From the NCBI GenBank assembly GCA_001750645.1, contig MEIF01000012.1, positions 1 through 47,629 of the forward strand: DNA of 47,629 bases, written 5' to 3'. Origin of the DNA: Gammaproteobacteria bacterium AqS3. Lineage in GTDB: Bacteria; Pseudomonadota; Gammaproteobacteria; MEIF01; AqS3. Both the position numbers and the translations under genes were made by a program. Below are positions 13,652-22,112 of this stretch, one piece after another. Each line of letters starts with the position of its first letter. Position 1 is the first letter of the stretch. The notes under the pieces are model-generated. The model searched no databases, was not told the origin of the DNA, and saw nothing but the letters and a program-made list of their open reading frames with translations.

Positions 13652-14472
13652 CAGCCGCTCACCGGCAGTTCAGCGAGGATGGTGCGCAGGGCATCTCCGG
13701 AGGCGGGCAGCTCATCCAGGGTGGATGCAGCCTCGGCGTGCAGCACCCCAATGCGTCTGCGCGCGGCCTCCGCACCAACGACGCTGGCGTAGTTCGGGGC
13801 GGTCTGATCGGTCTGGGAATCCTGGAGATCGTCGACGATCTGATATTCCAGTCCGTAGGGACGGGAAAAGCGCTCCAAAATTTCCAGTGCGGCGGGGTCG
13901 CAGCGGCCGGCAAGACCGCCCAGCAGCAGCGATGCCCGTATCAGCTCTCCGGTCTTGAGCCAGCAGATCCGCTCGATTTCAGCCGCATCCAGCAGCCCGG
14001 GGTCGCTGTGCAGATCGAATTGCTGTCCGGCGGCCATGCCCCCCGAACCGATGGCCTCGCCCAGCAGCCGCACCGCGCGCATCGCCAGGGCGGGCTCCGT
14101 CATGCCGGTCAATTGCGTGAATGCCAGAACCTGCAGGGCATTGCCGGTCAGAATCGCGGTCGCCTCGCCGAAGCGCACGTGGCAGGCCGGCTGGCCCCGC
14201 CGCTCATCGTCGTCGTCCATGGCCGGCAGGTCGTCGTGTACCAGCGAGTAGGCATGCGCCAGCTCAACCGCACACGCCGCCGCCGCCAGATCATGCTCGC
14301 AGTGCGGCTCGCCGAGCGCCCCGGCAGCCCAGACCAGTCGGGCGCGCACCCGCTTGCCGCCGCCGAGAACGGAATAGCACATGGCCTCCGACAGCGGAGA
14401 GCCCTGGGTCTCTTCGGCCAGAATGGATTTGAGCCGAGCTTCAATCTGTGGCAGAAATTGTCTTGGGTTCAC
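13651..14472 (-). CDS. ispA: Polyprenyl synthetase, farnesyl diphosphate synthase type
   Basis: This enzyme condenses isopentenyl diphosphate with allylic diphosphates to make farnesyl diphosphate for quinones and undecaprenyl carrier. The product is 273 residues. The first Asp-rich motif is DDLPAMDDDD and the second is DDLQD, with the usual GGGKRVRARL near the N-terminus. The segment after the second motif is about 13 residues shorter than in E. coli IspA and lacks the conserved GK and GKxTYP lysines (here DDLQDSQTDQTAPNYASVVG). Chain-length preference or activity may therefore differ. The GTG start at 14472 overlaps the xseB stop as GTGA. Neighbours on both sides (xseB, dxs) support the ispA assignment rather than a longer-chain synthase. 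Confidence 0.9.
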   Translation of the reverse strand: MNPRQFLPQIEARLKSILAEETQGSPLSEAMCYSVLGGGKRVRARLVWAAGALGEPHCEHDLAAAACAVELAHAYSLVHDDLPAMDDDDERRGQPACHVRFGEATAILTGNALQVLAFTQLTGMTEPALAMRAVRLLGEAIGSGGMAAGQQFDLHSDPGLLDAAEIERICWLKTGELIRASLLLGGLAGRCDPAALEILERFSRPYGLEYQIVDDLQDSQTDQTAPNYASVVGAEAARRRIGVLHAEAASTLDELPASGDALRTILAELPVSG

Positions 14473-14702
14473 GCCTCGTCGGCGTCGACATCTTTCAGAG
14501 GAACCCTCTGCATCTTCTCGTTGAGCTGGTGTACCTGCTGCTCCATCTTTTCCAACTGGTCGTGCGCCTTTTGAAACAGTCTGCCGCCATTTTCATAGGC
14601 CTTCAGTGCGTCTTCAATGTCTATGTCGTCAGATTCCATCCGCTCAATCAGGGCTTCCAGCTGCGCCAGAACATCCTCAAATTTTTCGGCCGGTTTGGCC
14701 AC
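14469..14702 (-). CDS. xseB: Exodeoxyribonuclease VII small subunit
   Basis: This is the small subunit of ExoVII, which degrades single-stranded DNA together with XseA (not in this window). The product is 77 residues, all predicted helical, with the family pattern FEDVLAQLEALIERMESDD followed by IEDALKAYENGGRL. The GTG at 14702 starts one base after the stop of the upstream dehydrogenase gene, and the stop overlaps the ispA start. It is first in the conserved xseB-ispA-dxs trio. Confidence 0.93.
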   Translation of the reverse strand: MAKPAEKFEDVLAQLEALIERMESDDIDIEDALKAYENGGRLFQKAHDQLEKMEQQVHQLNEKMQRVPLKDVDADEA

Positions 14703-14703
14703 C

Positions 14704-16332
14704 CTACTCTTCTTTCTCTGACTCTACCAAGTCCTTGGCCAAAAGATAGGCACTGATGGCATCCACCCCCCTGGTGTCGACGGCCTCTATGACCGGCATG
14801 GCCGGGGGCGGATCCAGGATGTACTCCATCAGCGAATACTGGTCGTAGCGCGTCTCAAGGTTGTAGAGCGGGATCAGATCGGGCTTGTCATCGTGGCAGC
14901 GCAGGCAGTAGCGGTCATAGAGTTTCTTGCCGCGGGCGCGCTTCATGGCCGCCAGCTGCGCCGGGGTCAGCTCGATGCGGGCCCTTTCAGTGATCTCGAC
15001 CTCTTCGACCACGATGCGGGCGACGCGCATGTCAACGACTTCGCCGTTGCCGGGCGCCATGCGAAACAGCGACCCCGAGTAGTCGTCGCTGATGTAGATG
15101 ATCCCCTCATCGTCTTCGATCACGTCGACGGGCCTGCCGAGCCGCTGCCCCTGGGCATTGAGAAAGCCGTCAAGCAGCACCCGCTCCTCAAAGCCGCCGC
15201 CGCCTTTCGGATGCAGCGAAACCACCTGATAGCCGTCGTAGCTGGAGCGATTCCAGGAGCCGTGCAGCGCCACCACCGCCGAATTCTGATAGCCGTCAAC
15301 CTCGCTGCTGTTGAGAAACTCCATGCCGAGGGCGGCGACGTGCGCCCGGAAGGGATGCTCGGGGTTGCGCACCTCTGCCGGAGGACTCATATCGCCAAAG
15401 TCCGGATCCGGTGCGCCATCGCCGTTGACAAAGGGCCAGCCGTAAAACCCGCCCCGCACGATTCGGTTGTATTCATCCGGCGGATAGTCATCCCCGAGAA
15501 GGTCACGACCGTTGTCGGTGGCATACATCTCACCGGCGCTGTTCCAGTCAAACCCGACGCTGTAGCGCAGCCCCGAGGCGAAGACCTCCTCATTGACGAC
15601 GGCCGAGCCGTCCCCGTTGAGCTCGTAGCGCATGATGGTCGCACTGCGCGAGTCTTCCTCGATGCAGACGTTGCAGGACGATCCGATGCTGACATAAAGC
15701 GCCCCGTCCGGTCCGAAATCAATGGTCTTGCGCGCGTGGTAGCCCTCCTTCGGGAGGTTGTCGACGACAATTTCATAGCCGCTGGTGAGCGCCTGATTGG
15801 TGGCGCGGTACTTGACCCGGGCAATGCGCCCGGCCTCGGCGAGGTAGATCCAATCACCCCGAACCGCAATGCCCTGGGGCCGGTCGAGCTGGGTGATCAG
15901 CACCTGGGGCTCCTGCTCGACCCCGCCGTCGGCGCGGCGCTTGAACACCATGAGCTCGCCCTTGCTGGCGTTGGTCACCAGCAGATCCTTGGTGCTGGTC
16001 AGCTCCATGAAGCGCAGACCCTTGAAATCCGTGACCATCATTCCGACCTGCCAGCCCTCGGCCGGGATCAGGCCGTCAAACATGAACTCGCGCTGCTCGG
16101 GCAGCGGCGGCGCCGGAAACAGAAAGCCGAGAATCGGATGATCGCGCCAGCTCTCCCGCAGCGAGGCCTCGACGCCGGTCGGCAGCATCACCGGAGCCAA
16201 ATAAAAAGCCGCGATCAGCGGCACCACGGAAGTCAGCTTCAGCCAGCGGGACAGCAGAACCACGATCACGATGGCCGCCGCCACGCCGACACCTAAAGTT
16301 AAGAGGGAAAGCCCGAAAAGTTGCATGAACAT
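14704..16332 (-). CDS. Membrane-anchored PQQ-type sugar dehydrogenase-like propeller fused to cytochrome c
   Basis: The 542-residue product has two N-terminal membrane helices (about 6-28 and 34-52). A six-bladed propeller like soluble glucose/sorbosone dehydrogenases follows; its motifs include GPDGALYVSIGSSCN, EMYATDNGRD and GGFYGWPF. The C-terminus is a mono-haem cytochrome c domain with CLRCH and a likely axial Met in PPAMPV. The family oxidises sugars or aldoses with PQQ and passes electrons to the respiratory chain; the substrate cannot be told from sequence. The propeller and cytochrome would face the periplasm. Two cysteines in the propeller (SSCNVC) could form a disulphide. It ends one base before xseB, so it is probably co-transcribed with xseB-ispA-dxs, with no obvious functional link. 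The ATG at 16332 is preferred, but an ATG at 16326 is possible. Confidence 0.8.
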   Translation of the reverse strand: MFMQLFGLSLLTLGVGVAAAIVIVVLLSRWLKLTSVVPLIAAFYLAPVMLPTGVEASLRESWRDHPILGFLFPAPPLPEQREFMFDGLIPAEGWQVGMMVTDFKGLRFMELTSTKDLLVTNASKGELMVFKRRADGGVEQEPQVLITQLDRPQGIAVRGDWIYLAEAGRIARVKYRATNQALTSGYEIVVDNLPKEGYHARKTIDFGPDGALYVSIGSSCNVCIEEDSRSATIMRYELNGDGSAVVNEEVFASGLRYSVGFDWNSAGEMYATDNGRDLLGDDYPPDEYNRIVRGGFYGWPFVNGDGAPDPDFGDMSPPAEVRNPEHPFRAHVAALGMEFLNSSEVDGYQNSAVVALHGSWNRSSYDGYQVVSLHPKGGGGFEERVLLDGFLNAQGQRLGRPVDVIEDDEGIIYISDDYSGSLFRMAPGNGEVVDMRVARIVVEEVEITERARIELTPAQLAAMKRARGKKLYDRYCLRCHDDKPDLIPLYNLETRYDQYSLMEYILDPPPAMPVIEAVDTRGVDAISAYLLAKDLVESEKEE

Positions 16333-16388
16333 TTAATGCACATCGCCCGGGAGAGCGCCGCATTTTACTGCACAGCCGGCGGTTTTTG

Positions 16389-17717
16389 TCAGGGCAGCTG
16401 CTCCCGCGTCAGATTGCGGGGGTGCTCGGCCGGAACAACGTTGTCCTCAATGCGCACGCCCCCGAAACGCTCCCACCGCTCGACTCGGCCCCAGTCCAGG
16501 CAGTCCTTCGCCTTTGAGCTTCGCACCTGGTGCAGCAGCGACGGAATGAAGTAGATCCCGGGTTCAACCGTGTGCACGAGCCCCTCCTCAAGTCTGCAGT
16601 CCGCGCGCAGATGGGGATAGAGCGGATGCGGATCGGACGGTGCATCCCCGGGGCGGCGCTGCCTGGCCCCGACATCGTGAACCTGAATGCCGAGGGCGTG
16701 GCCGATGCCGTGCGGCATCAGCGCCTGCATCACGCCGCCCTCGACCAGAGCCTCGGGACTGGCCGTTCCCAGGCCGCACTCCGCCACCGCCCCGGCCAGC
16801 GCCAGGTGCGACGCTTCGTGCAGCTCGAGAAACTCCAAGCCGGGACGGCAGAGCGATACCAGCTCCTGCTGAACCCGATCGACGCATTCAACCAGTTCAG
16901 CGAAGCCGTCCGCCTCCCCCAGAACGTGGGTGCGCGTGACATCCGATGCATAGCCGCGCGCACTGGTTCCGGCGTCAATCAGCAGCACCTCCGGCGCTCT
17001 CAGCGCCCTGTCCCGGTAGATCTGAAAGTGGAGCACCCCGGCATCCGGGCCCGCCGCGACAATCGCTCCGTAGGGCTCCTGCAGTCCGGACTGGCCGCTG
17101 CCCGACAGCCAGGTGCAGTAGAGCTCGCGGGTGCTCGCCCCTCCGGCCATGAAGGCCTCGCGCACGCGCCGATGCCCCTCGGCGGCGCTCACCTGCGCCT
17201 CGGCTATGCAGCCGATTTCATAATCGGTTTTGCGGGCGCGGTGGTAATCCAGCCTGCGCAGAACCTCGACCGGATTGACCGCCAGCCCCGCCGCCAGAGC
17301 GGGGTGAGTTTCGCGCTCAGGGCCCAGCCAAACCGACCCCGGGGGAGCCTCCGCATGCCCCCTCCATTCGGAATCGTGCCATTCGACCCGGATCCTGTCG
17401 GGCAGATCCCGCAGATGCTCGAGATCCTGGGGAGCCGCCCAGTAGCTCTCCCGCCTCGGGACGTGCAGGCTGATCTCGCCGTGAATATCAATGCTGACCA
17501 CCGCCCCGGCGGTGTTGATGTCGGCGCCCGGAACCCAGGGGGCGAAGTGCGGAAAGCATCGGTAGGGAATCTCGGCATCGTCACGCGGATACAGGGACGT
17601 GTCGCCCGCAGATATAAAAATCGCCGGCAGATCCAGCTCTTCGAGAACCGACAGCACGCGGATGCACCAGATGTCAATGTGTTCGGAAAAGGCTGTCCGC
17701 ACCGCCCCGTCCCGCAT
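16389..17717 (-). CDS. pepQ: Xaa-Pro dipeptidase
   Basis: The enzyme cleaves X-Pro dipeptides in the cytoplasm using two metal ions. The product is 442 residues (E. coli PepQ 443). All five metal ligands of the pita-bread fold are present: D248 (IDAGTSARG), D259 (ASDVTRTH), H340 (MPHGIGH), E385 (TVEPGIYF) and E424 (GVRIEDN). Their spacing is close to that of E. coli PepQ. The creatinase-like N-terminal domain covers about 1-150. The ATG at 17717 shares a base with the lapA stop (TGATG); an in-frame extension upstream reads through lapA in another frame and is not used. In E. coli the gene after lapA is lapB, so pepQ occupies that place here. Confidence 0.93.
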   Translation of the reverse strand: MRDGAVRTAFSEHIDIWCIRVLSVLEELDLPAIFISAGDTSLYPRDDAEIPYRCFPHFAPWVPGADINTAGAVVSIDIHGEISLHVPRRESYWAAPQDLEHLRDLPDRIRVEWHDSEWRGHAEAPPGSVWLGPERETHPALAAGLAVNPVEVLRRLDYHRARKTDYEIGCIAEAQVSAAEGHRRVREAFMAGGASTRELYCTWLSGSGQSGLQEPYGAIVAAGPDAGVLHFQIYRDRALRAPEVLLIDAGTSARGYASDVTRTHVLGEADGFAELVECVDRVQQELVSLCRPGLEFLELHEASHLALAGAVAECGLGTASPEALVEGGVMQALMPHGIGHALGIQVHDVGARQRRPGDAPSDPHPLYPHLRADCRLEEGLVHTVEPGIYFIPSLLHQVRSSKAKDCLDWGRVERWERFGGVRIEDNVVPAEHPRNLTREQLP

Positions 17718-17923
17718 CACTTGCGCCTCAGCATGTTGACGAACAGCCCCAGCACGACGCCGACAACAAATGCCATCACCAGCACCGCCCCGAGCGTGGG
17801 CTGTCCCCGCCAAAACAGCAGATCGAGCGCCACCCTGTCGGAATTGTTTGAGACCAGAACGAAGACGATGGCCACTGTGGCCAGGCCGACGAGGATATTG
17901 ATCAGGCTATTGATAAAACGCAT
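17717..17923 (-). CDS. lapA: LapA-family small inner-membrane protein
   Basis: This is a 68-residue protein with two membrane helices (about 6-26 and 43-63) separated by a short polar loop with NNSDRVALDLLFWRG. It matches LapA (YciS, DUF1049), which in E. coli works with LapB in controlling lipopolysaccharide synthesis. A GTG at 17926 directly before the ATG would add one residue. The gene sits after rpsA-ihfB as in E. coli, but no lapB follows. The stop is fused to the pepQ start. Confidence 0.85.
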   Translation of the reverse strand: MRFINSLINILVGLATVAIVFVLVSNNSDRVALDLLFWRGQPTLGAVLVMAFVVGVVLGLFVNMLRRK

Positions 17924-17932
17924 CACCCGCCC

Positions 17933-17973
17933 GGTGCGCAGCCTGGGGCATTTTAGCGACCGCAGGGCGCACC
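17933..17973. repeat. Inverted repeat between ihfB and lapA
   Basis: The arms ggtgcgc (17933-17939) and gcgcacc (17967-17973), extended inward by a cctg/cagg pairing, could fold the 48-nt gap between ihfB and lapA into a stem. There is no T-run, so it is not a typical intrinsic terminator. It may be an mRNA processing or attenuation structure. Confidence 0.5.
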
Positions 17974-17974
17974 G

Positions 17975-18322
17975 CTAATCGGCCTGCCCGCCAATATTGC
18001 GGCGCCGCTTGAAATCGCGATTGATGCGCTGGTGCAATTCCTTCGCCGCCTTGAATCGGACGGTGTAGGTGTGCGACAGCAGTATGGGTTCGCCACTGTT
18101 GGGATTGATTCCGCGGCGAGGGCCGTAAATCTTGGGGCTGAACACTCCGAAACCGCGCAGCTCGACGCGCTTGCCGTCGCACAGCGCCTGGGCAATGCAG
18201 TCAAAGATGTGCAGCAGCGCCTGCTGAGTCTGCTTTTTGGTCAGGGGAAGATCGCCCGTCCTGGTGGCGACGCTGTCAACCACGCCGGCCCGGGTGAGCG
18301 GTCGGCTAATCCTTTGCTTCAC
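17975..18322 (-). CDS. ihfB: Integration host factor beta-type DNA-binding protein
   Basis: IHF bends DNA sharply and assists recombination, replication and transcription. The product is 115 residues (E. coli IhfB 94), with an N-terminal extension of a few residues and a basic tail (FKRRRNIGG). The family signature is clear: RVELRGFGVFSPKIYGPRRG, then INPNSGEP, the proline-tipped arm that intercalates DNA. The GTG at 18322 lies inside the end of rpsA, giving a 17-nt overlap. No good ribosome binding site is seen, so the exact start is uncertain. Placement after rpsA supports IhfB rather than HU or IhfA. Confidence 0.87.
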   Translation of the reverse strand: MKQRISRPLTRAGVVDSVATRTGDLPLTKKQTQQALLHIFDCIAQALCDGKRVELRGFGVFSPKIYGPRRGINPNSGEPILLSHTYTVRFKAAKELHQRINRDFKRRRNIGGQAD

Positions 18323-20063
18323 CGCTCTTGCTGTCGATTTCGCGCTGGATGAGTTCGCCGACGGTTGAAGCGGCCTGCTCGTCGCCCTCGACAGACTTCA
18401 TGGCCTGCTCGCGCTCGGCATCGCCCAACAGCGCCAGCATGGAGAGCTGGATGCGGCGGTTGTTCTTGTCGGTGCCCAGAACCATGGCCTCAACCTCGGC
18501 GCCGACGGGAAAGGCCTCGGACATTTCCTGCCCCGGCTCGCTGACGATCTGGGAGGAATCGATGCTCCCCTCAACATACTGGGCCAGACGCAGGGTCAGA
18601 CGGTTTCCGCTGCGCAGCACCGAGCCGGTGACCACGGTTCCCTTGGGATTGGCCTGGAGGTAGTCCCTCATCGGATTGCCCTCCAGCTCGCGGATGCTCA
18701 GGGAGATGCGCTCGCGCTTGACATCAATGCCGATGACCACGGCCTTGATGTCCTGATCCCTGCTGTAGCTCTTGACCGCCTCGCTGCCCGACTGCTCCCA
18801 GGAGATGTCGTCGCGATGCACCAGGCCGTTCATCCCCTCGGCCAGCTCGACAAAAATTCCGAAGTCGGTGATCGAGCGAATCTTTCCGGAGACCTCATCG
18901 CCGACCTTCTGCTTCTTCTCAAACACTTCCCACGGGTTTTGCATGCACTGCTTCATGCCCAGCGAGATGCGCCGGTTGTCGGGGTTGACCTCGAGCACCA
19001 TGACCTCGACATCCTGCCCGGACTGAACCAGCTGGGCGGGATTGGGCGAGCGCTGCGTCCAGCTCATCTCCGAGACGTGCACCAGCCCCTCAACGCCGTT
19101 CTCAATCTCGGCGAAGCAGCCGTAGTCGGTGACGTTGGTGACCTTGGCCGGCAGCCTGGTGCCGGCCGGATAGCGCTCTGAGATGTCTTCCCAGGGGTCG
19201 GCCTGGAGCTGCTTGAGCCCCAGCGAGATGCGGCTGCGCTCGCGCTCATAGCGCAGCACCCGCACGTCAATTTCCTGCCCGACGGTGACCACATCGGAGG
19301 GGTCGTTGACCCGCTTCCAGGACATGTCGGTGATGTGCAGCAGCCCGTCAATGCCGCCGAGGTCGACAAACGCTCCGTAGGTGGTCAGGTTTTTCACCAC
19401 GCCCTTGATGATCTGCCCCTCGTGCAGGCTCTCCAGCAGCGCCTCGCGCACCGAGGAGTTCTGCTCCTCGAGCACCTCCCTGCGCGAGACCACTACGTTG
19501 TTGCGCCGCCGGTCGAGCTTGATGACTTTGAATTCCTGGATCGTGCCGTAGAGGTCTCCGGTGTCCTGCAGCGGGCGCACATCGATCAGCGAGCCCGGCA
19601 GGAAGGCCCGCACACTTTTGATTGACACGGTGAGTCCGCCCTTGATCTCGCCCATGATGCGCCCCTCGATGGGCTTGTCCAGGGCGTGCGCGCGCTCAAT
19701 CTCATCCCACGCCTCGTTGCGGCGCGCCTGGTCGCGCGAGACCCGGGTCGATCCCGATCCGTCGTCAACGCACTCCAGCACAACTTTGACGTTGTCGCCC
19801 TGGGACAGCTCTATCTCACCCTGCGGATAGTCCTCGCGGAACTGTGCGATCGGAACCAGCGCCTCGGACTTCAGGCCGACGTGCAGCTGCACGTGATCCT
19901 TGTCAACGCTGAGAACCACCCCCATCACGACTGAACCGGGGTTCATCTCGACTTCATTGAGATTCTTTTCGATCAAATCCTCAAAATCGGCGTCGGCATA
20001 CGCCGCATCCTGCTGGGGTTCCTCCGCCACTGCGGCGTTCTGTTCTTGAAATGATTCACTCAT
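18306..20063 (-). CDS. rpsA: 30S ribosomal protein S1
   Basis: S1 brings mRNA to the 30S subunit and unfolds structured leaders. The product is 585 residues (E. coli 557), with an acidic N-terminal extension of about 30 residues and six S1 domains. Domains 3-5 have clear cores such as YGAFVDLGGIDGLLHITDMSW, YGCFAEIENGVEGLVHVSEM and FGIFVELAEGMNGLVHRDDI. The ATG at 20063 overlaps the cmk stop in ATGAGTGA. This gene is also the natural reference for the S1-like repeats in the RNase E of this window. Downstream ihfB starts inside its end. Confidence 0.97.
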   Translation of the reverse strand: MSESFQEQNAAVAEEPQQDAAYADADFEDLIEKNLNEVEMNPGSVVMGVVLSVDKDHVQLHVGLKSEALVPIAQFREDYPQGEIELSQGDNVKVVLECVDDGSGSTRVSRDQARRNEAWDEIERAHALDKPIEGRIMGEIKGGLTVSIKSVRAFLPGSLIDVRPLQDTGDLYGTIQEFKVIKLDRRRNNVVVSRREVLEEQNSSVREALLESLHEGQIIKGVVKNLTTYGAFVDLGGIDGLLHITDMSWKRVNDPSDVVTVGQEIDVRVLRYERERSRISLGLKQLQADPWEDISERYPAGTRLPAKVTNVTDYGCFAEIENGVEGLVHVSEMSWTQRSPNPAQLVQSGQDVEVMVLEVNPDNRRISLGMKQCMQNPWEVFEKKQKVGDEVSGKIRSITDFGIFVELAEGMNGLVHRDDISWEQSGSEAVKSYSRDQDIKAVVIGIDVKRERISLSIRELEGNPMRDYLQANPKGTVVTGSVLRSGNRLTLRLAQYVEGSIDSSQIVSEPGQEMSEAFPVGAEVEAMVLGTDKNNRRIQLSMLALLGDAEREQAMKSVEGDEQAASTVGELIQREIDSKSGEAKD

Positions 20064-20802
20064 GGGCTGACTCGACCCTCCCTCGGCTACCTTTAACGTT
20101 AAGGCCGCACTCGGCGGCCCAGTTCAATACTTTTGACAAAACGTCTTGCTCGCTCAGACCGGTACTGTCCAGCTGAAGCGCATCTGGAGCGGGCGACAGC
20201 GGGTCTGTTTGGCGCTGCCGGTCCAGTCTATCGCGCTCAGCGATGCCCTTTTGAAGGTTGGCAATGATAGCGGGCGCTTCCCGATTATTCAAGTCAAAAT
20301 CTCCGTGCAGCTGGATATAGCGGCGCTTGGCGCGCTCCCTGGCATCCGCCGTCAGAAACACCTTCAGCAGGGCGTCTGGAAACACCCGGGTGCCCATGTC
20401 GCGCCCGTCGGCAATCAGGCCGGGCGGGCGGCGAAGACTGTGCTGAAACCTCAGCAGCACACTGCGCACGGGGCGGTGCCGGGCGACCTGGGAGGCCGCC
20501 CTGCTGACCTCCTCAACGCGCAGCTGGTCACTGATGTCAGCCTCCCCAAGCCAGGTATGCACCCTGCGATCCGAGGCATCGGGGCGGAACTCAAGGCTGT
20601 CAAAGCCCTCGACCAGCCGTGCCAGCCCCTCGGCATTGTCGAAAGCCGTCCCGCTTCGGATTGCCGCCCATCCGAGACAGCGGTACAGCACCCCGCTGTC
20701 GAGCACGCTCCAGCCGCCCAGGGCGCGGCTGAGGCCGAAGGCCAGCGAGCCCTTTCCAGCCCCGGCCGGTCCGTCAATGGCGATGACCGGCGCCGGTTTC
20801 AT
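20056..20802 (-). CDS. cmk: Cytidylate kinase
   Basis: The enzyme phosphorylates CMP and dCMP with ATP. The product is 248 residues, with P-loop GPAGAGKGS at 11-19, the CMP-binding DSGVLYR segment, and the lid motifs DGRDMGTRVFPDA and RAKRRYIQL. The ATG at 20802 overlaps the aroA stop (ATGA); sequence upstream of it in the same frame lies in aroA. cmk between aroA and rpsA is the conserved end of the aromatic supraoperon. Confidence 0.95.
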   Translation of the reverse strand: MKPAPVIAIDGPAGAGKGSLAFGLSRALGGWSVLDSGVLYRCLGWAAIRSGTAFDNAEGLARLVEGFDSLEFRPDASDRRVHTWLGEADISDQLRVEEVSRAASQVARHRPVRSVLLRFQHSLRRPPGLIADGRDMGTRVFPDALLKVFLTADARERAKRRYIQLHGDFDLNNREAPAIIANLQKGIAERDRLDRQRQTDPLSPAPDALQLDSTGLSEQDVLSKVLNWAAECGLNVKGSRGRVESAHE

Positions 20803-22112
20803 GTTTCGATCAACACGCCGGCCCGGCTCAGCACGGCGGCAAAGCCCGGCCAGGAGGTGGCGACGCACTCGCAGTCGTCGATGATGATGTCCCCGTCGCT
20901 GCGCAGGGCGGCAATGGCCGCGGCCATGGCGATGCGGTGATCCCCGCGCGATCGGACGTGCCCGCCTGAAAATCGCCCGTCCGCCCCGAGCCCCTCGACG
21001 ATGATGCCGTCGGGCAGCGGCTCGACATCGACACCCAGGGTGCGCAGAACCTGCGCCATCGCCTCCAGACGGTCGGTTTCCTTGATGCGAAGCTCGGAGG
21101 CGCCGCGCAGCTCGGTGACCCCCTCAGCACAGGCCGCCGCGATCAGCAGCGCCGGAAACTCGTCGATGGCCAGCGGCACCCATTCCGGCTCGATGGCGAT
21201 CCCCCTAAGGTTGCCGGGATGCACCTCCAGATCGGCGAGCGGCTCCCCGCCCTGCCGACGCTCGTCGGCAACGCGGATATCGGCGCCCATCGCCGTCAAA
21301 ATGCGCAGCACCCCGTCGCGGGTCGGGTTGACGCCGACGCCGTGCAGCCGCACCGCACCCCTCTGCGCCAGGGCGCCGGCCACCAGCAGAAAGGCCGCAG
21401 CGCTGAGGTCTCCCGGAATGTCGAGCGACAGCGCCCGCAGCCGCTGCGGGGGAGCCAGCCCAACGCGCCCTCCCGGTGCGCCGCTGATCCGGGCGCCCAT
21501 CGCCTCCAGCATGAGCTCGGTGTGGTTGCGGGTCACGCCGCACTCGATGACCTCGACGACATCATCGGCGTAGAGGCCGGCCAGCAGCAGCGCCGATTTC
21601 ACCTGGGCGCTGACCTGCTCGAGGCGGTGCCGGGCGCCCCTCATCGGGCCCTCGGCCGGGGCGATTTCCAGCGGGGCGGTGCCGCCCTCCCGGGCGCTGA
21701 TGCGCGCCCCCATGCGCTGCAGCGGTTCGATCACCCGGCGCATCGGCCGGGCGCTCAGCGAGGCGTCGCCGATCAGGCGGGAGGCAAAGGGCTGGGCGCA
21801 GAGCAGCCCCGCCAGCAGCCGCATGGCGGTGCCGGAATTGCCCATGTCCAGGTCGCCCCCGGCCTGCCGCAGGCCGCGCAGGCCGACCCCATCAATGCTG
21901 AGCTGCCCCGGGGACTCGGAGCGAATGTCCGCACCGAGTGCGGCCAGCGCAGTGCGGGTGCGCTGGTTGTCCCCGCCATCCGAGAAGCCGCTGATCCGCG
22001 AGGTGCCCTCGGCAACCGCGCCCAGCATGACGGCCCGGTGCGAGATCGATTTGTCCCCGGGAACCTGAATGTCGCAGCGCATGCTGCGGGACGGCTCGAC
22101 GCGCCACCTCAC
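20799..22112 (-). CDS. aroA: 3-phosphoshikimate 1-carboxyvinyltransferase (EPSP synthase)
   Basis: This enzyme joins shikimate 3-phosphate and phosphoenolpyruvate on the way to chorismate. The product is 437 residues. Motifs in order are VPGDKSISHRA (K21, S22), DGGDNQRTRTAL, LDMGNSGTAMRLLAG, RPMRRVIEPL, SAQVKSALLLAGL, IDEFPALLIAAA and ELRIKETDRLEAM. The GTG at 22112 overlaps the tyrA stop as GTGA and has GGAGAG 6 nt upstream. It places the first lysine at 21, as in E. coli (K22). A longer in-frame reading through tyrA is an artefact. Confidence 0.95.
   Translation of the reverse strand: MRWRVEPSRSMRCDIQVPGDKSISHRAVMLGAVAEGTSRISGFSDGGDNQRTRTALAALGADIRSESPGQLSIDGVGLRGLRQAGGDLDMGNSGTAMRLLAGLLCAQPFASRLIGDASLSARPMRRVIEPLQRMGARISAREGGTAPLEIAPAEGPMRGARHRLEQVSAQVKSALLLAGLYADDVVEVIECGVTRNHTELMLEAMGARISGAPGGRVGLAPPQRLRALSLDIPGDLSAAAFLLVAGALAQRGAVRLHGVGVNPTRDGVLRILTAMGADIRVADERRQGGEPLADLEVHPGNLRGIAIEPEWVPLAIDEFPALLIAAACAEGVTELRGASELRIKETDRLEAMAQVLRTLGVDVEPLPDGIIVEGLGADGRFSGGHVRSRGDHRIAMAAAIAALRSDGDIIIDDCECVATSWPGFAAVLSRAGVLIET

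Noticed and set aside
11858-13792. 644-codon plus-strand frame opposite dxs
   Set aside because: Antisense shadow of a strongly conserved gene; no recognisable motif or ribosome binding site.
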